DNA of 64,000 nucleotides from Metridium senile (Eukaryota > Cnidaria > Anthozoa > Actiniaria > Metridiidae): the NCBI GenBank assembly GCA_949775045.1, contig OX459105.1, positions 2,339,368 through 2,403,367 of the forward strand, read 5' to 3'. Each line of letters begins with the position of its first letter. The first letter of the stretch is position 1. The position numbers were made by a program, and so were the translations under genes. Below, piece after piece: positions 32,054 to 43,600 of this stretch. Under the pieces are notes generated by a model, which was given only the letters and a program-made list of their open reading frames with translations, did no database searches and was not told the DNA's origin.

Positions 32054-32499
32054 TATATGTTGTGGAAGCGAGAAACGAGCAACAGAAGAATACCTCTGGG
32101 TTACCGAGGATGATATGAAATATTCTTCCGAATACTAAAGAAAGCAAAAATTGAGTATAATTAATAAACAAAGTTTATTTTGAATATAAGGCAAATAAAA
32201 ATTATCGCATATAGATGATATTTTAACAAGAATAGCAATGTTTTCAAAACCTTGAAACACGTAAATCCATCTATTTTAACGAAGAATTAAAATTGAAAGT
32301 TGCAAATGGCTGAGCTGTTTTAGGTGCAGTGGAAATACAGCACCAACACTCAGGATATCCCTTTAATTATATGCAATGTTCTATTTTCCTTTTTTCTTCT
32401 CATTTTCTCAAAAAAAATAGCATATATATATAATAAATTTTTGGCATTTTGTTACTAAGAATAGAGATGCAACCTTTCCACAATATAAATCAAAAATTT

Positions 32500-32830
32500 A
32501 CTCATTATTATTATTATTATTAATAATGACTTATATAGCGCCTATTCCATTTAGCCCATAGGCGCTTTACATCAAAAAGAACTTGAAATAAAAGGAAAAA
32601 ATAAATGTCATGAAGTCAATTAAAGGCTTTCTGGAACAAATGTGTCTTCAGCTCGCGTTTGAAAGTTTGAATATCCTTGTCAGTGTAGCTTCTCAGATTA
32701 TCCGGTAGTGAGTTCCATAGTCTAGGTGCAGATGTGCTGAAAGCTCTGTAGCCGTAAGTTCGTAGCTTGTATGGAACAGTCACTAGGTAGTTCTTGGATG
32801 AAGATCGTAAACACTAGATAGATAATTAAC
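32500..32830 (-). pseudogene. non-LTR retrotransposon 3' end
   Basis: On minus, 32790-32615 reads LRTYGYRAFSTSAPRLWNSL, then LKTHLFQKAFN and a stop. This is the conserved C-terminus of CR1/L2-type ORF2. It is followed by the 3' UTR words AGCGCCTATGGGCTAAATGG and GGCGCTATATAAG and a terminal (ATT)n, the usual 3' tail of these elements. 5'-truncated; no RT domain remains. Confidence 0.85.
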
Positions 32831-32926
32831 ACTAGAATTATTTTATTTAATGCTCTACATAAAACCATGCGACTCTACTGTTTATAAGATACAGACAATC
32901 TAAGATATAGACTACCTAGTTATATA

Positions 32927-33220
32927 CACCTATTTCAATAATCGTTGTCGCAAACAAAGCCAAAGTCCACACTCTGAAGCATGCAAAGGATGTCGGTATT
33001 TCGGTCTATTGTTATCGATTTATTCATAGCATATTTTGGTTGTACGTGTTTGTGTTATATGACCATAACAAGTTGTTGTTATGGTAGACATAAATCATTA
33101 CAAATATTTATTTAAAAAACGTGCAATGAATCACAAATTAAGTCCATATTACCGACATCCTTTGCGGGTTAAGAGTGTGGACTGTAGCTTCGGCTGCGAC
33201 AACGATTTTTGAAATAGGTG
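32927..33220. mobile_element. TA-flanked MITE, CACCTATTTCAAT family, divergent copy
   Basis: The ends CACCTATTTCAATAATCGTT and AACGATTTTTGAAATAGGTG are inverted repeats with TA on each side (32925-32926, 33221-33222). Subterminal arms include GTCGCA and AAAGGATGTCGGTA. It shares only the outer dozen or so bases with the 31.6 and 46.8 kb copies, so it is a distinct subfamily. Confidence 0.85.
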
Positions 33221-33414
33221 TATATATACGTACTTATATACCGCTCATTTCAAAAAGGTCAAGCTAGCAACAAGCATCAGGCCAAGACCGTAAAGACTGC
33301 TGCTTTTGTACTTAGGTAATGATTATTGAAATCAGACTTATTATCAGGCAGAATTGATTGTAATAAAATAACAATACTTTAATTTAGAAAACAAGTCTGA
33401 TTTCAATTTACCAA

Positions 33415-33760
33415 CAGTAAATATTAAACTACTTTACGTAAAACGATGCGACTATTCGTGATATAAATGTACCAAAAGTAAATATTAAACTGCGTTAATC
33501 CTGCGGCTTTTCGTGATGTAAACATACCATGAGTAAACATAAACTGCTTATCATAAAATGTTGCTATTCTTTATATAAATGCACCAAAAGTAAACATTAA
33601 ACTGCTTTACGTTGTACCATGCGGCTTTTCGTGGTATAAGTGTGCTAAGTGTAAATAATAAACTGCTTTACGTAAAGCGATGCGGCTATTCGTGATATAA
33701 GTGTGCTAAGTGTAAATAATAAACTGCTTTACGTAAAGCGATGCGGCTATTCGTGATATA
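33415..33760 (-). repeat. ~60-bp minisatellite built from the 3' end of the second Tctex1 gene
   Basis: Six or so copies of GCGATGCGGCTATTCGTGAT then ATAAGTGTGCTAAGTGTAAA lie downstream of the gene (minus strand). The last (highest-coordinate) copy contains the gene's own final codons and stop: CTATTCGTGATATA is the complement of Leu-Tyr-His-Glu-stop. The two copies nearest the gene are almost identical; distal ones diverge. Confidence 0.92.
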
Positions 33761-34373
33761 GACCATACACGGTCCCAATAGCGAATATATCACTCGTTCC
33801 TTCGTGCACATACTGTGCATAATTGTCAAACCGAGTATCCCACACACAACGACTTGCAACCCGTGCTGACTGACCATTTTTCTGCCCAATAAACACCATT
33901 ACTATATACTTATACCGAGAAAACTTCAATCCTTTAACTTTCGCTTTGATCGAATCGCAGAGAATTTTGCTTTTCTGGGAACACAGTTCTGGACTGTAAC
34001 TCAAATCTTTCAGCTCGCTTTCCAACGTTTCCTCGATTATCCGCTGGACTTTAGAACACTGGAAATGCTCCGTGGGCTCAAGTAGGTAGGTATTCTGAGG
34101 CGTTTGGGATTTCAAGAAAGAAATGCCCGAAAAGTTCCCTGTGGAACGCCTGTGAGATGAGCCTGTTTCTGTAACGAGTGGTATTCTCCGTGGTACTTCG
34201 TTGAATTCAGGCTCGTCGGTGTGGGTGACTTGGTAGTCTCCTTTGTCTGCATTTCGACGTTTTTGAATCACTAAGTTGGTGGAGAGCAATTTGAAACGCT
34301 GGGCTACATGTCTTGCTAGAACTACTTGTCGAATACTCGAGGTTCCTAAGTTCGGAAACTTCGTTGACGACAT
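33747..34373 (-). CDS. Tctex1-domain protein (dynein light chain Tctex family, DYNLT4/TCTEX1D4-like)
   Basis: A single-exon gene of 208 codons. The N-terminal roughly 95 residues are variable and Ser/Arg-rich; the C-terminal roughly 115 form a Tctex1 domain with YLLEPTEHF, SYSPELC, KGLKFSRYKYIVMVFIGQK, SRCVWD and a terminal VYGLYHE, in the same order as the 26-kb paralogue. Human TCTEX1D4 is also intronless and about 220 residues, which is why I favour that subgroup. Expected role: accessory light chain of a cytoplasmic or axonemal dynein. The ATG at 34373 is the first in frame. The stop codon lies inside the first unit of a minisatellite. Confidence 0.92.
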   Translation of the reverse strand: MSSTKFPNLGTSSIRQVVLARHVAQRFKLLSTNLVIQKRRNADKGDYQVTHTDEPEFNEVPRRIPLVTETGSSHRRSTGNFSGISFLKSQTPQNTYLLEPTEHFQCSKVQRIIEETLESELKDLSYSPELCSQKSKILCDSIKAKVKGLKFSRYKYIVMVFIGQKNGQSARVASRCVWDTRFDNYAQYVHEGTSDIFAIGTVYGLYHE

Positions 34374-34399
34374 TTTGTTCCTTCACTGTACTAAACAAA

Positions 34400-34950
34400 T
34401 AAAAGCTGTCAAAATGCTTGAACGTTTTTGCCTGAAACCTTTTTTGCTCCAAGCTATGACCACGAATTATATTGAAGGAATAAACGGCACTCCAAAATTA
34501 TGACCAACTGAAGATAATGCAACGGCAATATATAAGTACTGTCAAAATGCTTGAACTTTTTTACCTGTAAATTTCAAAGCTTTGGCTACGAATATAGGTG
34601 AAGGAATAACCACTTCAAACTTATGACCAGCAGAAGCAACAAAAGCAAGTCAGGCTTGTTTCCTTGTGTTTATATAAGTCACTGTAAGTTTTTCCAGCTA
34701 TTCGGTTCCCTCAGCTCTGCCAAATTCCCGTCTTTTTTTAAAGAAGTCGTGAAGACAGTTTCCCAACTGAAACTGTCGCTTGCCCGAGTTTTGCAACGGT
34801 ACGTCTACTGAAAAGAAAGGCAAACTGTTTTTTTAGCTGCTAAACTCTGTCCTTTCCTCGTCCTTTTCCTAAGAAGTCGTGAAGACAGTTTTCCACATTA
34901 AACTGTCCTTTGCCCGAGTTTTGCAACCGTTTACTGAGGCAAGCTGTTCT
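34400..34950. repeat. local duplications 5' of the second Tctex1 gene
   Basis: CTGTCAAAATGCTTGAAC with TTATGACCA(A/G)C and GAAGGAATAA occurs twice (about 34407-34510 and 34537-34630, ~131 bp apart). CGTGAAGACAGTTT with GCCCGAGTTTTGCAAC also occurs twice (34747-34800 and 34871-34920). These are in the presumed promoter/5' UTR. Confidence 0.75.
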
Positions 34951-36360
34951 TTAGCTCCGAAACTCTGGCTTTTTGATATGAAGTCTTCTTTTGTAATTAA
35001 TCAATTTTGAATCTGTTGAAGACGTTTCACAGTTGTTACAGTTTTCAAGCGCCAAAGATTTGTTCAGCGCTCGAAAACACACAATATCTTCAGTTGATGA
35101 TAGTAACTATTCTGCTAAGAAACGTATCATAAACAACAATTTGCATGACAAAAAGCACACAAAGAAGGAAACAAACTCGACGAACTGTCAACGTTTAACC
35201 ACTTATTGTCGCCCAAAGTCAGACATTTACTTAACTGTATCAACAAAACAAAGCTTATCAACCTAAATGACGTGCAATCCGAGGCTTTTTTGTTTGTAGA
35301 TCCGATCAAACGAAGAATTAAAAGATTAACTGCATTTAATTTAGGCATATTAAACTTTAATTTTTAATTCTAGAAACAGAAAATAGGAAATATCAAACAT
35401 GCATGACAGTCTGCGTATGTTGCTATGGAAACATGTAGAAGCAACATTCGACCATATATAAACTGAGTTGGAGTGTTGACTAACTTACAGGACATTTGAC
35501 AACCTCGTTCCCAGGGCCCTATCCCTTCGCTTTTGAGACTAGTACTGAATTATATATTCAAAACACGATGCTGAATGAAATATGTATGCAACGAATGATT
35601 AACGCCCGAAACGTCAGTATAATTCGGGACACTGATGATTAGACATTTGATCACCAACACACACACATACCGGCATGCTTTGCGTTTTATATTTTATATA
35701 TTTGCAGTCAGTCGTATTACGAGAAAACAAATACAACAAAACGATTAATACTGAAGAGCAAAAAATACCTACTCACATCGTAAAAGATATCAAATGTCTC
35801 ATTGGCGATTAGTATGGTCCACGAAATTTAGCTAGTCGTTCGCGCGGTGTATGCTGGTAATCCGACGAAGGATTAACGTCTAAGATCTATGATCATTTTT
35901 TACTGCGGCAAAGGCAGGATTAACGTACGAAACGAGCCGCCCGTGAAGTAAAACTTTGTCATTGGCTACGGTCTCTAATTAAAATCAGTTTAGAATACTA
36001 GTTTGTCACGCAAGATAGAAATTTAGAGTGACTTTGTTGTCATAGTAACTGATTTTCTTCCAAGCGGAATCTGAAGAAAATAATAACGTGGACGTTCGGG
36101 AATTGAGGACAATAAGGGGATTTCCTAGTCTCCTAGCAACCGTGTTTAGCCTCGTCACGCAATGTATGAGGAATATGGAGGGCTAATACAGTCTAATAAG
36201 GCTGCAGCTTGTTTGACGCCGTCACGCATATCAAAACAAGAAGGATCCTCTCAAGCGCACGTTAAGGCTTTTCCTGATCCGCGATCCTTTTATTTCCGGT
36301 TTGCATTTGGACAAACCACGAAAAGGAGACAAAGTTTACATCTATTTCAAAAAACGAAGC
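34950..36360. other. intergenic between the second Tctex1 gene and GLDC, no gene recognised
   Basis: A polar 77-codon frame at 35033-35266 resembles nothing I know. Dispersed-repeat words occur: CCTCGTTCCCAGGG near 35505, CCGACGAAGGATTAACGTCT near 35862 and 35930. Confidence 0.45.
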
Positions 36361-36769
36361 CATTGCCGGATTTCAAACCGTGAGGGCTGGGGCGAATCGC
36401 CTTATACTTTGCCAAACAAGATTTTATTTACATAATCAGAGAAACCTTATCAAGCTTTACAAAATCCTGAAGTTTGGTGTTGATTGGTTTAATATTGTGT
36501 GAAATACAGCAATTCAAAAACTTGAAAATTTATGAAGAAATGTATGGAAAACCGGACAAGTTAGTCAAGTTGTCCGGTTTTTGACATTTCCCATACATTT
36601 CTTTACAAACGTCAATAGCTGTATCTCATGCAATATTAAACCAATCAACACCAAACTTCAAGACATTGTAAAGCTAGACAATGTTTCTCTGATTATGTAA
36701 ATAAAATCTTGTTTGGCAAAGTATAGGGCAATTCGCCCCAGCCCCTAACGGTTTGAAATCCGGCAATGC
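36361..36769. mobile_element. 409-bp foldback element
   Basis: The two halves are inverted complements nearly throughout: CATTGCCGGATTTCAAACCG at the left, its complement at the right, and AACCGGACAAGTTAGTCAAG turning back at the centre near 36560-36585. No transposase. It lies about 680 bp upstream of the GLDC start. Confidence 0.85.
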
Positions 36770-36782
36770 TAAATACAGCATA

Positions 36783-37006
36783 CTGAATAGTGCATTCCAA
36801 GACCGAAATGCAGTCTGGGTCCAACCTCGTTCATGTCAATCTGGTAAAAAAAGAAGAATAACATTTTGTATTTTTTTATTCTTTGTGCATTCCATTCAAT
36901 AAAATATATCAGCTAGTTATTTGGAGTAAATATCGCTGTATATTTGTTTTTTATTTCAAATGAATGAGACCCATAATGCCCTTTGGTCTTGAAATGCACT
37001 ATTCAG
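36783..37006. mobile_element. TA-flanked MITE (CTGAATAGTGCATT ends)
   Basis: CTGAATAGTGCATTCCAAGA and TCTTGAAATGCACTATTCAG are inverted ends, with TA directly outside (36781-36782, 37007-37008). 224 bp, noncoding. Confidence 0.85.
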
Positions 37007-37242
37007 TATTCAAAGTTTTTTGAAATAGCTGTATAGGGAAATAATCAAAATAAACTCATGTCTATGACTACACATTGTCATATTTACATCTAATTCAGTT
37101 TTTTTAGGGCCATTTTATAGTGTTTTTTTTTTCTATTATACCCTCCCCTCCCCCCTTCATTCCAGACTGTACGTGACTCGACTTGAGCCCGCAATGACCC
37201 ACGTTCAACCTTTCACCAAAGGCAGCCCAATCCAAATTCTGT

Positions 37243-37253
37243 CCGCCATCTTG
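37243..37253 (-). promoter_or_regulatory. YY1-like site upstream of GLDC
   Basis: CCGCCATCTTG (complement CAAGATGGCGG) matches the YY1 consensus well and lies about 200 bp 5' of the GLDC start codon, a usual place for such sites near a transcription start. Motif match only. Confidence 0.4.
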
Positions 37254-37447
37254 TAAACCCATATTTGTTGATGAACGAATAATTATTCCTTATTTGTAAT
37301 CTGTAGTACGAAACGTAGGCCATGCTTTCTGGTTAGTCTCTTTAGACGATAAGAAGTGATTCCAGATCTGAAAATGGTTGGATCATCGCCCTAACAAAAG
37401 AGAAAGTCTGCGCAGTTTTGTTGATCATTTTCAAACCAACAAGAAAA

Positions 37448-37681
37448 ATGTATTCGTCGAAGGTTGGACGATTTGTAGTTAACCAAAGCTTTCTGCTTGG
37501 CCGTGTTCGTAGTGCTAGAGTTCCTCCTTACAATGCCAGAGTTTTAGTGCGTTGTTGTTCGGCGGCAGTTAACAAGTTCAATGTAAAGCAACTTGCTCCT
37601 AGCCCAGATGCCTTCATTCAGCGGCACATTGGACCAAGCGAAGAAGAGCAAAAGGAAATGTTGAAGCTCATGGAACTTGAG
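37448..37681 (+). CDS. GLDC: GLDC exon 1 (coding)
   Basis: 78 codons, phase 0 end, donor GTAAAC. Encodes the transit peptide and the first conserved block [17 protein letters not shown]. Confidence 0.9.
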
Positions 37682-40600
37682 GTAAACCTTATTATGTCGT
37701 GAAAAGCTAGCATTATTAACCTTACGCCCTTCGTCTTTATAATCAATAGTTACTTTAATATCTATTTGGATAACCAATAACTTAGCAAGGGCATCGTCTG
37801 AGTACTTTTCTAAAAATTATTCTAAGTCCGGTGTGTAAAGTTTATAATGTTTTCTTTCAAAATATGACTGCGTTAATGAAACCCTGCTTACATTTTCAAT
37901 TTCGCATGTGCTCAATTTCGTAAGATAACGCTAGCTCACGAACAGATCGTAAAGTTTAAATAACTTTTTAAGTTGTTTAAAATGTATTTTAGATCATGTA
38001 ATTTTCATCATATAATTACATGTAAGTTGATTTACGAAAATTAGTATAAGCTTAAGTTTAGTATAGATAAGATATTTTATTCATTCAAGCACGTTTTAAA
38101 GTGTTTCTGAAAACGAAAAACCATTTACAACTGTTTCATTACTTTTTAAAAAAATTTAGATATTGTTTTCAAATTTATAGTAATTAATTATTTCTATTGT
38201 TCAACAAACAATATTTTGCATATTTTTACAAAATTCATTTTGCATATCTTTCATGAGATCATAGTCAGTTTGAGTTCACAAACTGCTACAGCCCAAATTT
38301 CCAGATTTCAAATGTAATTTCAAGTATAGTATTAAGTATAAAAATTATCAAATCTATTTGGAAAGTTTGTTTATAACTTTTGTGACCCCACTGGGGGTCT
38401 TTTGTGATATTGTTTGATCACACACCACTACCACCCAGCATTTTCATTGTGGTAGCTCCCTTGTTGGGTTCATGTCATGGTTATGACACAGCTCACATGA
38501 CCATGACATTGCATGCAAAACGGTGGATTGGAAGCCCCAAAGGCAAAATAAAACCAATTAGCTCACCACAAAATCACCTAACCTTACTGACCTTGATATT
38601 ATTTTGATAATTTTGATAACATTTTCACCCATTTGGGCTTTCCAAAAAGAGGAAAATTAATGTTCGTGTTTTCTCTGGATTATCAAGTTTACCTCCTTCC
38701 ACAATAATTACCATGTGAGCAGATAGAGTTTTGTGTTAAAATAGTTATCCTAATGTTGAGGAAGTGATTAATGGTCAAAGTCAGTCACATAATTATGTGT
38801 TTGTCTATAGGCGTAAGAGAGTGATGTATAACTTGTTATTAGGAATTAATTACATTCTTAGTATAGTTTTTAGCTGAAAATCTTCTCAGCATTGATTTTG
38901 GAAGCTAGAAAACATTATGGAAGCTTAAATATTGTGAGGAAAAAACTATGTTGAAAACTAAAACAAGCTACAATAGAGAGACTTCATGGGAGCCATGTTT
39001 GTTGTCAAAACAATGGATCTTTTCTCTCAAGGGACCTAAAACCCCTTGTCATTCAAAAACTTTCTTGTGTACTTACCCACAAACATAGCTGTCATACAAT
39101 CTTTGACAAAGGAAATTGGTATGATGCTAACATATTATCTCATAGTTACTGCTTCATTTGTTATAATTTTATATAACAAAATTACCCCCTTCCCTCCAAA
39201 TCATTGTCACTGTGAAATGATAGTGATTTGATAGGTCAACCACAAAAGCACCAAGCAATGACTCACTCCCCCACATTGACAACATAGGATGGAGGAGTAC
39301 CATTATTTAAACAGTGTGAAAATGATTTTGCCATAATAACACATTTGTAAAACACCATCAGTATTTTCTTAAGACTACACTACCCCGGACAGTCATACCT
39401 AATCACACTTTTGTAAAAGATTGTAGCAATCTTTTGATTGTGTTCTAGCTTGTTTAACATGATTATGTTTAGTCTACAAACCAGGAAATTCCAAAAGAAG
39501 TAGCTAAATAAAACACCATCTGATTCAGTATTTTCTTAAGACTACACTACCCCGGACAGTCGTACCTAATCTACACTATTGTAAAAGATTGTAGCAATCT
39601 TTTGATTGTGTTCTAGCTTGTTTAACATGATTATGTTTAGTCTACAAACCAGAAAATTCCGAAAGTAGTAGCTAGTAAATAAAACACCATCTGATTCAGT
39701 ATTTTCTTAAGACTACACTACCATGGACAGTCATACCTAATCTACACTTTTGTAAAAGATTGTAGCAATCTTTGGATGTGTTTTAGCTTGTTTAACATGA
39801 TAATGTTTAGTCTACAAACCAGGAAATTCCAAAAGAAGTAGCTAAATAAAACACCATCTGATTTAGTATTTTTTTAAAACTACACTACCCCGGACAGTCA
39901 TACCTAATCACACTTTTGTAAAAGATTGTAGCAATCTTTGGATTTGTTCTAGCTTGTTTAACATGATTATGTTTAGTTTACAAGACAGGAAATTCCAAAA
40001 GAAGTAGCTAAGACTAAGTGTCCTTCTGGCCTTATGTAGATTGTCTGTGTGTATGATTATGTGAATGTATTGATGCAGAAATGCAATACAGTTAAAATGT
40101 CTGAAGCAAATATATATCTATAAAGAAAGGACACTTCTAATCAATAATAAAAACAAATTTTAGTTATGATTATGATAATTTAGATTATGTAGGATAATAA
40201 CGATAATGAATATTACAATAGATGATGGTGGTAATAATGATAGTGATTTTGATGATGATTATCATAGATGATGATGATGATGATAGTGATTTTAATAATG
40301 ATGATAATGATAGATGATGATGTACTAATTGTAGTAATTTTGATGATGATGATTATCATAGATGATGATGATGATAGTAATTTTGATGATGATGATTATC
40401 ATAGATGATGATGATGATAGTGATTTTGATGATGATGATGATTATCATAGATGATGATGATGATAGTGATTTTGATGATTATCATAGATAATGATGATTA
40501 TAGATATTTTAATGATTATCATAGATGATGGTGATGATAGTGATAGTGATTTTGATGATGATGATGATAGTGATTTTGATGATTATGATGATTATCATAG

Positions 40601-43600
40601 ATGATGGTGATAATAGTGATTTTGATGATGATGATGATTATCATAGATGATGATGATGATAGTGATTTTGATGATGATGATGATTATCATAGATGATGAT
40701 GATAATAGTGATTTTGATGATGATGATGATTATCATAGATGATGATGATGATAGTGATTTTGATGATGATGATGATTATCATAGATGATGATGATGATAG
40801 TGATTTTGATGATGATGATGATTATCATAGATGATGATGATAGTGATTTTGATGATGATAATGATTATCATAGATGATGATGATAGTGATTTTGATGATG
40901 ATGATGATTATCATAGATGATGATGATGATAGTGATTTTGATGATGATGATGATTATCATAGATGATGGTGATGATAGTGATTTTGATGATGATGATGAT
41001 TATCATAGATGATGGTGATGATACTCATTCTCTACCTTCATATAACCATCATGATTTCTGTTTTTGGAAGTAGACATTGATGATAGACTTATAATCAAAA
41101 ATACACTGATATTACTTATAAGTATTGCAGCCATCATTAATTCCTAACAATCTGTTTTTATTTCTGCTACACTAGAACATAGAGGAATTGATAGAGAAAA
41201 CTGTTCCAGCTGGGATAAGACACAACGAAGACCTTAAACTTGATGAACCACTGAGTTAGTCAAATCATCATCATCATTATCATCATCATTATTATGATCA
41301 TCATCATCCTCATTATCATAATAATTATAATTATTATCATCATTAGTATTATCATTACCATCATCATCATTATTACCATTATGATTAGTATCATCATCAT
41401 CATCATCACCATCATCACTATTATCATTGGTATTATCATCAACATCACTATTATCATCATCATCATTATTATGATCATTATGATCATCATCATCATTAGC
41501 GTTATAGCATTATCATTTCCATTATCATCAACTTCAACATCATCAATAATATCATCATCATCATCAACAACAGTATCACTATGATTATCATCATCATTAC
41601 TATTATTATTACAATCATTTTATTCCAATTCCAATATTATACAACATATCTCTCCAGGTGAGCCAGATCTTCTAGCTAGACTGCGATCTATTGCCAAGGG
41701 GAATGTATTATGGCGTTCATATATAGGAATGGGCTACTATAACTGCCATGTTCCTACTACAATCTTGAGAAATATTCTAGAAAATCCTGGATGGTAAGTC
41801 ATTGAATATGTACTTTTGCATTGCATAAAAATGCTCACCTACAACGTAAAATATATAAAAATTTCTCATTGGCTATTTTCATGGTCCACAACATTCAGTG
41901 TTTTGTGCGGTGAATGTTTGTAAGTGGCCATGGGTCTTTAAGCATCTTGTATTTAGTGCATTTGTTATCATTATTATTTTAGGGCCCTACTGAAAATCGC
42001 CTTTGTGAGTAGGTTTCCTCATTAAACATTATCTTTATTATTATTATCTCATTATCATAATGATAATCAGTCAACATCAACATCATTAGATAAAGCATGA
42101 TCAACAGTACTATATTTTGTCAATAAATAAATAATTGAGTGTTAATTGTTAAATAGATAATTGTTAATTTAAATCTTCTTTTCCAGGACTACACCCTACA
42201 CTCCATACCAACCAGAATTAGCTCAAGGAAGACTTGAGTCATTATTAAATTTCCAAACAATGGTCAGTGATTTAACTGCCATGGATATCGCTAATGCTTC
42301 TCTATTGGATGAGGCTACTTCTGCTGCAGAAGCTCTGTCGCTTGCTTACAGGTAATTTAAGTGCTTATCACCTTGGGTGGGTTAGTTTGAATATCACCCG
42401 GGGGGGGGGGGGGTACTCTGCTAGGATTTGCGTAGGGGTGTTCCGCTGGGATCCTAAAATGGTTACCCTGTTTATGACAGAAAAAAACAAATTCGTATAC
42501 CCTGTTTATGACAAGTGATAAAAATGGGACCCTGTTTATGACAGTTTAGGACCGTGTTTATGCCGCGAAAATGTGCTGAATTTCCCGAAAGACCGCGCTG
42601 CTCATCATATTACCTAATTAATATACCTGATTATGACCCAAAAAAAACTAAGGAAATGGGGAAATGGGGTAAAAAGGATACCCTGTTCATGACAGAAAAC
42701 TCAAAAAACCATACCCTGTTTATGACAGAAAGCTAGAAAAACCATACCCTGTTCCCCCCCCGGGGGAATATCACTTCTACATGTATGATAGAGCCAAAAC
42801 ACCAAAACCATGAAGTAGAAACAAAATAGTTACTAACTTATAGTTTTTATTTAGTTACTATAATTTAGTCATTATCACTCAACCAGAAACATCGAATATA
42901 AAACAAAACAATACCTTGTTGAAAATTTACTTGTCTTTAATAGTGACTAATAGTGACTAAACAAGAACTATTACACAATAGCAATTTTTTTTTATTTCAT
43001 GGATATAGTGTTAGCACTCTATCCAGGTGATTTAGCAGATAGCATTTGTGTCGTATCTCCAACAGTTCCAAAATGGCATAGTCCGAGAGTGTTGTTCCCC
43101 TTGTTAAGGCTCTATAAATACGTCTTTAAGATAACTTGGCAATAAAAAATTATATGTAACTTGGACAACAAAATATCTCTGCTGCTCTATCAGCAATAAA
43201 AAAGAATATAAACAAAACACAAATGTGGTAGCTAAAAATTACCAAAATGGTTGCTGTCTAGAGGCGCCATTTTGGAACTGTTTTGACAAAGAATCCTTTG
43301 CACGCTTCGAAGCGAGATCACCCGGGTAATAGCAACATGGTTAAATATTCCTGTGCAAATTGCAAATTGATGACATATATATTATCTATATAATTATATC
43401 ATAATGTTTTGTTGTCTTTTTTCATAGACTTAACAAGAAACCAAAGTTCTTTGTAGATCGTAACTGTCATCCTCAAGTTATTGCTGTTGTTGAAACAAGA
43501 GCAGCGTAAGATAATTACTTATATTGTTATCAGTATTGTTATCATCATCATCAACATCATCATCATCACCACCATTATAATCATCATCTTCATCATTTTC

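Larger units (their letters stand above)
31557..32114. mobile_element. outer terminal-inverted-repeat element with two nested TA-flanked elements
   Basis: The outer arms (31557-31613 and 32058-32114) are inverted complements containing GAAACGAGC(A/G)ACAGAAGAAT-type sequence and ATCATCCTCGG. Between them lie two further inverted-repeat elements side by side, each with TA at both ends. Confidence 0.8.

Noticed and set aside
36162..36383. 73-codon plus-strand frame
   Set aside because: Runs into the 409-bp foldback element; no recognisable similarity.
37418..37447. Ten-codon extension of GLDC upstream of MYSSK
   Set aside because: The apparent first codon is TTG; 37448 is the first ATG and begins a good targeting peptide.
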